Positions 4,648 through 7,336 of a DNA stretch of 7,336 nucleotides are shown here, piece by piece (within the stretch, counting starts at the first letter, position 1; each line of letters starts with the position of its first letter). The position numbers and the translations under genes were made by a program. The DNA is taken from contig CAKZXL010000159.1 in the NCBI GenBank assembly GCA_937883885.1, positions 1-7,336 of the forward strand, given 5' to 3'. The notes under the pieces are model-generated. The model saw only the letters and a program-made list of their open reading frames with translations. It was not told the origin of the DNA and searched no databases. The stretch is from an uncultured Aquincola sp. Lineage in GTDB: Bacteria; Pseudomonadota; Gammaproteobacteria; Burkholderiales; Burkholderiaceae.

Positions 4648-7336
4648 TGCCGATCCGCCGGCGACAGCCCCGGGTCGCCACCCATCGAAGGCGCGGCCTG
4701 CGCCGGTTGCCGCCGCTCGCGCGCCAGGTACGAGTACAGCACCGGCACCACCACCAGCGTGAGCAAGGTGCTGGTGATCACCCCGCCGATGATGGCGCGG
4801 CCCATCGGCGCCTGGATCTCGCCGCCTTCGTTCAAGGCCAGCGCCAGCGGCAGCATGCCGAACACCATGGCCGCGGTGGTCATGATGATGGGCCGCATGC
4901 GGATGAGGCCGGCCTGCAGCACCGCATCGGCCAGGCTGGCGCCTTCACGGCGCGCATGGTTGGCAAAGTCCACCAGCAAGATGGCGTTCTTGGTCACCAG
5001 GCCCATCAGCATCACCAGGCCGATCATGCTGAACAGGTTGAGGGTGGAGCGCCACAGCAGCAGCGCCAGCATCACGCCGATCAGCGCCAGCGGCAGGCTG
5101 GCCATGATGGCCAGCGGCTGCAGGAAGCTGCCGAACTGGCTGGCCAGCACGATGTAGATGAAGATGGCCGCCAGCGCCATCGCGGCCACCACGGCGGTGA
5201 AGGCTTCCTGCTGGTCCTTGGTGGCGCCGCCCACGTCGAAGCTGTAGCCCGGCGGCAGCTGCGTCTCTTTCACCAGCTTCTGCACCTCGGCGCCCACGTC
5301 GCCGGCGGGCCGGCCTTCCACGCCCGCGAACACCGCCTCGCGCCGCTGCAGGTTCTGCCGGCGGATCACCTCCGGGTTGACCACGGGCACGATGTCGGCC
5401 ACCGCCTCCAGCGTGATGGGCGTGCCGTTGGCGGCAAAGGCCACCGGCAGCTGGCGCATCTGCGTGACCTGCTCGCGCAAGCGCTCGGGCAGGCGCAGCA
5501 GCACTTCCACCTGCTCGCCATCCGGCGTGGTCCAGTGGGTGGCGGCTTCGCCGTTCACATAGGCGCGCAGGCTGGCCGCGATCTGCGGCGCGGTCAGGCC
5601 CAGTTCACGCACCGCGTCGGGCTTCAGGCGCACCGCATAGGCGGGCATGCCGGGCTTGGCCGACACCTCCACGTCGACGATGCCGGGGATCTGCCGCACC
5701 TTGGCCGCGAACTCGTTGACCAGCTTGATCAAGCCTTCGGGGTCGCTGCCCAGCAGCGCCACGTAGATGGGCCGGTCGAAGCCCACCGACAGCTCGATGC
5801 CGGGGATGCGGGCCAACGCCTCGCGGATGGCGTCTTCCACCTCCTTCTGGCTGCGCGCGCGCTCGGCCCGGGGTTTGAGGCCGATGTTGAGCGTGCCCAC
5901 GTTGCGGCCCACGGCCAGGCCTTCGCCATCGCCGCCCACGGTGGTGCTGACGCTTTGCACCTCGGGCATGGCCATCACGATCTGCTCGACCTGGCGGAAC
6001 TTGTCGTCGGTGCGGGCCAGGCTGGCGCCCACCGGCATGCGCACCGACAGCTGAGTGAAGCCCTGGTCGGTCTGCGGGATGAACTCGGTGCCCACCAGCG
6101 GCACCAGGCCGATGGCCGCCACGAAGCTGAGCGCCCCCACGCCCAGCACGATGCCGCGCGGCGATACCCACAGCCAGCGCCAGCCGTAGCGCCGGCCGTT
6201 GAAGGTCCAGCGGATCAGCCGCTCATAGGCCACATGCAGCAGGTCCATGCCGCGGTCGGTGGCGCGGATGGCGTGGCCGATGACCGGCCAGTGCTTCATG
6301 CGCGCGCTGGGCGGGTCGTGCCAGACGGACGACAGCATGGGGTCGAGCGTGAAGCTGACGAACAGGCTCACCAGCACCGCCACCGTGACGGTGATGCCGA
6401 AGGGGTAGAAGAACTTGCCGACGATGCCGCCCATGAAGGCCACCGGCACGAACACCGCGCAGATGGCGAAGGTGGTGGCCATCACCGCCAGGCCGATCTC
6501 GGCGGTGCCGTCGAGCGAGGCCTGCCGGTGGCCCTTGCCCAGGCCCACGTGGCGCACGATGTTCTCGCGCACCACGATGGCATCGTCGATCAACAGGCCG
6601 ATGCACAGGCTCAGCGCCATCATCGTCATGAAGTTGAGCGTGAAGCCGAAGGCATGCACAGCGATGAAGCTGGACACCACCGCAATGGGCAGCGTGAGCC
6701 CGGTGATGACGGTGCTGCGCCACGAATGCAGGAACAGGAAGACGATGGCAATGGTGAGCAGCGCGCCTTCGATCAGCGTGCGCTGCAGGCCCTTGAGCGA
6801 CTGCTTGACCCAATCGCTGTTGGCATGGATGAGCTGCAGCTCCATGCCCGCCGGCAGCGTGGCGCGCAGCTCGTCCAGCGCGGCCTTGATGGCGTCGCCG
6901 GTGGCCACGATGTTGGCGTCCTGCTGCTTGAAGATGTTGAAGGTGACGGCGCTGCGGCCGTTGACGCGCGCCAGGTTGGTGGGCTCCTGCTCACGCTCCA
7001 CCAGCGTGCCCAGGTCGCCCAGCCGCAGCGGCAGGCCATTGCGCAGGCCCACCACCGCATCGGCAAAGCGCTTGGGGTCGCGCACCATGCCTTCCACGCG
7101 CAGCATCGCGTCTTGCGTGCTGCCGGCCAGGATGCCCACCGCCTCGTCGCGGTTGACCGCGGCCAGCTGGGTGGCGATCTGCGCCGGGGTGATCTGGTAG
7201 GCGCGCAAACGCTCGGGGTCGAGGTCGATGCGCACCTCGCGCTTGGTCAGGCCCGCCACGTCCACCCGCGCCACGCCGGCCACGCGCACCAGGCGCTTGC
7301 TGGCGGTCTGGTCGGCGTAGATCGACAGCTCACGCG
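4644..7336 (-). CDS. RND-superfamily efflux permease (HAE1/AcrB-like), N-terminus beyond the window
   Basis: The gene enters from the right edge; 896 residues are visible and about 145-150 N-terminal residues, including the first membrane helix, are missing compared with AcrB-type proteins of about 1040. The frame stays open from 7289 to 7336 (ending ...IYADQTASKRL), so the GTG at 7289 is internal. Counting from that GTG, the proton-relay residues are present: D235 and D236 in GLLIDDAIVV, and K767 in GLVTKNAILL. Membrane helices cluster at about 170-320, one is at 379-400, and more are at 700-855, with periplasmic porter/docking domains between, as in inner-membrane drug/proton antiporters. 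DD rather than a heavy-metal-type motif suggests an HAE1 drug or organic substrate exporter; the exact substrate cannot be told. A periplasmic adaptor gene would be expected upstream, outside the window. The stop codon lies in the CTAG at the IS boundary. No outer-membrane channel gene follows. Confidence 0.9.
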   Translation of the reverse strand, partial: RELSIYADQTASKRLVRVAGVARVDVAGLTKREVRIDLDPERLRAYQITPAQIATQLAAVNRDEAVGILAGSTQDAMLRVEGMVRDPKRFADAVVGLRNGLPLRLGDLGTLVEREQEPTNLARVNGRSAVTFNIFKQQDANIVATGDAIKAALDELRATLPAGMELQLIHANSDWVKQSLKGLQRTLIEGALLTIAIVFLFLHSWRSTVITGLTLPIAVVSSFIAVHAFGFTLNFMTMMALSLCIGLLIDDAIVVRENIVRHVGLGKGHRQASLDGTAEIGLAVMATTFAICAVFVPVAFMGGIVGKFFYPFGITVTVAVLVSLFVSFTLDPMLSSVWHDPPSARMKHWPVIGHAIRATDRGMDLLHVAYERLIRWTFNGRRYGWRWLWVSPRGIVLGVGALSFVAAIGLVPLVGTEFIPQTDQGFTQLSVRMPVGASLARTDDKFRQVEQIVMAMPEVQSVSTTVGGDGEGLAVGRNVGTLNIGLKPRAERARSQKEVEDAIREALARIPGIELSVGFDRPIYVALLGSDPEGLIKLVNEFAAKVRQIPGIVDVEVSAKPGMPAYAVRLKPDAVRELGLTAPQIAASLRAYVNGEAATHWTTPDGEQVEVLLRLPERLREQVTQMRQLPVAFAANGTPITLEAVADIVPVVNPEVIRRQNLQRREAVFAGVEGRPAGDVGAEVQKLVKETQLPPGYSFDVGGATKDQQEAFTAVVAAMALAAIFIYIVLASQFGSFLQPLAIMASLPLALIGVMLALLLWRSTLNLFSMIGLVMLMGLVTKNAILLVDFANHARREGASLADAVLQAGLIRMRPIIMTTAAMVFGMLPLALALNEGGEIQAPMGRAIIGGVITSTLLTLVVVPVLYSYLARERRQPAQAAPSMGGDPGLSPADRH

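Noticed and set aside
4553..4681. 43-residue N-terminal extension of the transposase frame
   Set aside because: It would start outside the IS and overlap the RND coding end. The ATG at 4552 has a proper ribosome-binding site and begins the conserved protein.
6415..7200. Plus-strand open frame of 261 codons opposite the RND gene
   Set aside because: It is antisense to strongly conserved RND coding sequence and its peptide has no recognisable motif.
7287..7289. GTG as the RND start codon
   Set aside because: The frame stays open to the window edge with RND-like sequence upstream, so this valine is internal and the gene is simply cut by the window.

Overview
The window is GC-rich DNA with strongly G/C-ending codons, and every convincing gene lies on the minus strand. 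It holds a polyhydroxyalkanoate-granule-associated gene start, a class III cyclase fused to TolB-N-like and TPR regions, an IS1380-type insertion sequence and an RND efflux permease. This suggests a betaproteobacterium of the order Burkholderiales. That placement is inferred from gene content and base composition, not from a marker gene.

Read in the direction of transcription (high to low coordinates), the layout is as follows. An RND multidrug-type permease enters from the right edge, without its N-terminus, and ends at 4644. A complete IS1380-family element of about 1.58 kb (3064-4643, or 3060-4647 if the CTAG at each end is counted) follows, with a 438-residue transposase. Next comes a structured leader of about 110 bp (2952-3059), then a 605-residue adenylate cyclase with TolB-N-like and TPR regions (1134-2951). 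After 22 bp comes a 307-residue PAP2/vanadium-haloperoxidase-fold protein (188-1111). A 93-bp gap with a strong hairpin leads to the first 31 codons of a polyhydroxyalkanoic acid system protein, cut by the left edge.

The cyclase and the PAP2-fold gene look like one transcription unit. The IS lies between the efflux gene and this unit, in the same orientation. It is flanked by CTAG on both sides, and the right-hand CTAG contains the TAG stop codon of the efflux gene. The most parsimonious history is insertion into a CTAG target at that stop codon, leaving the efflux protein intact but moving its downstream hairpin, and the cyclase leader, about 1.6 kb away.

The least ordinary signal is in the cyclase leader. 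A perfect 13-bp inverted repeat (2954-2966 with 3028-3040) would bury the cyclase Shine-Dalgarno sequence, and its upstream arm is also half of a separate hairpin (3034-3051). The two folds are mutually exclusive, which is the geometry of a translational switch. A second structured site is an 11-bp stem directly in front of the transposase ribosome-binding site. No tRNA, rRNA, CRISPR array or phage gene was seen. No stretch over 300 bp lacks a gene apart from the IS non-coding end plus the adjoining leader (2952-3235, 284 bp), which is described below.
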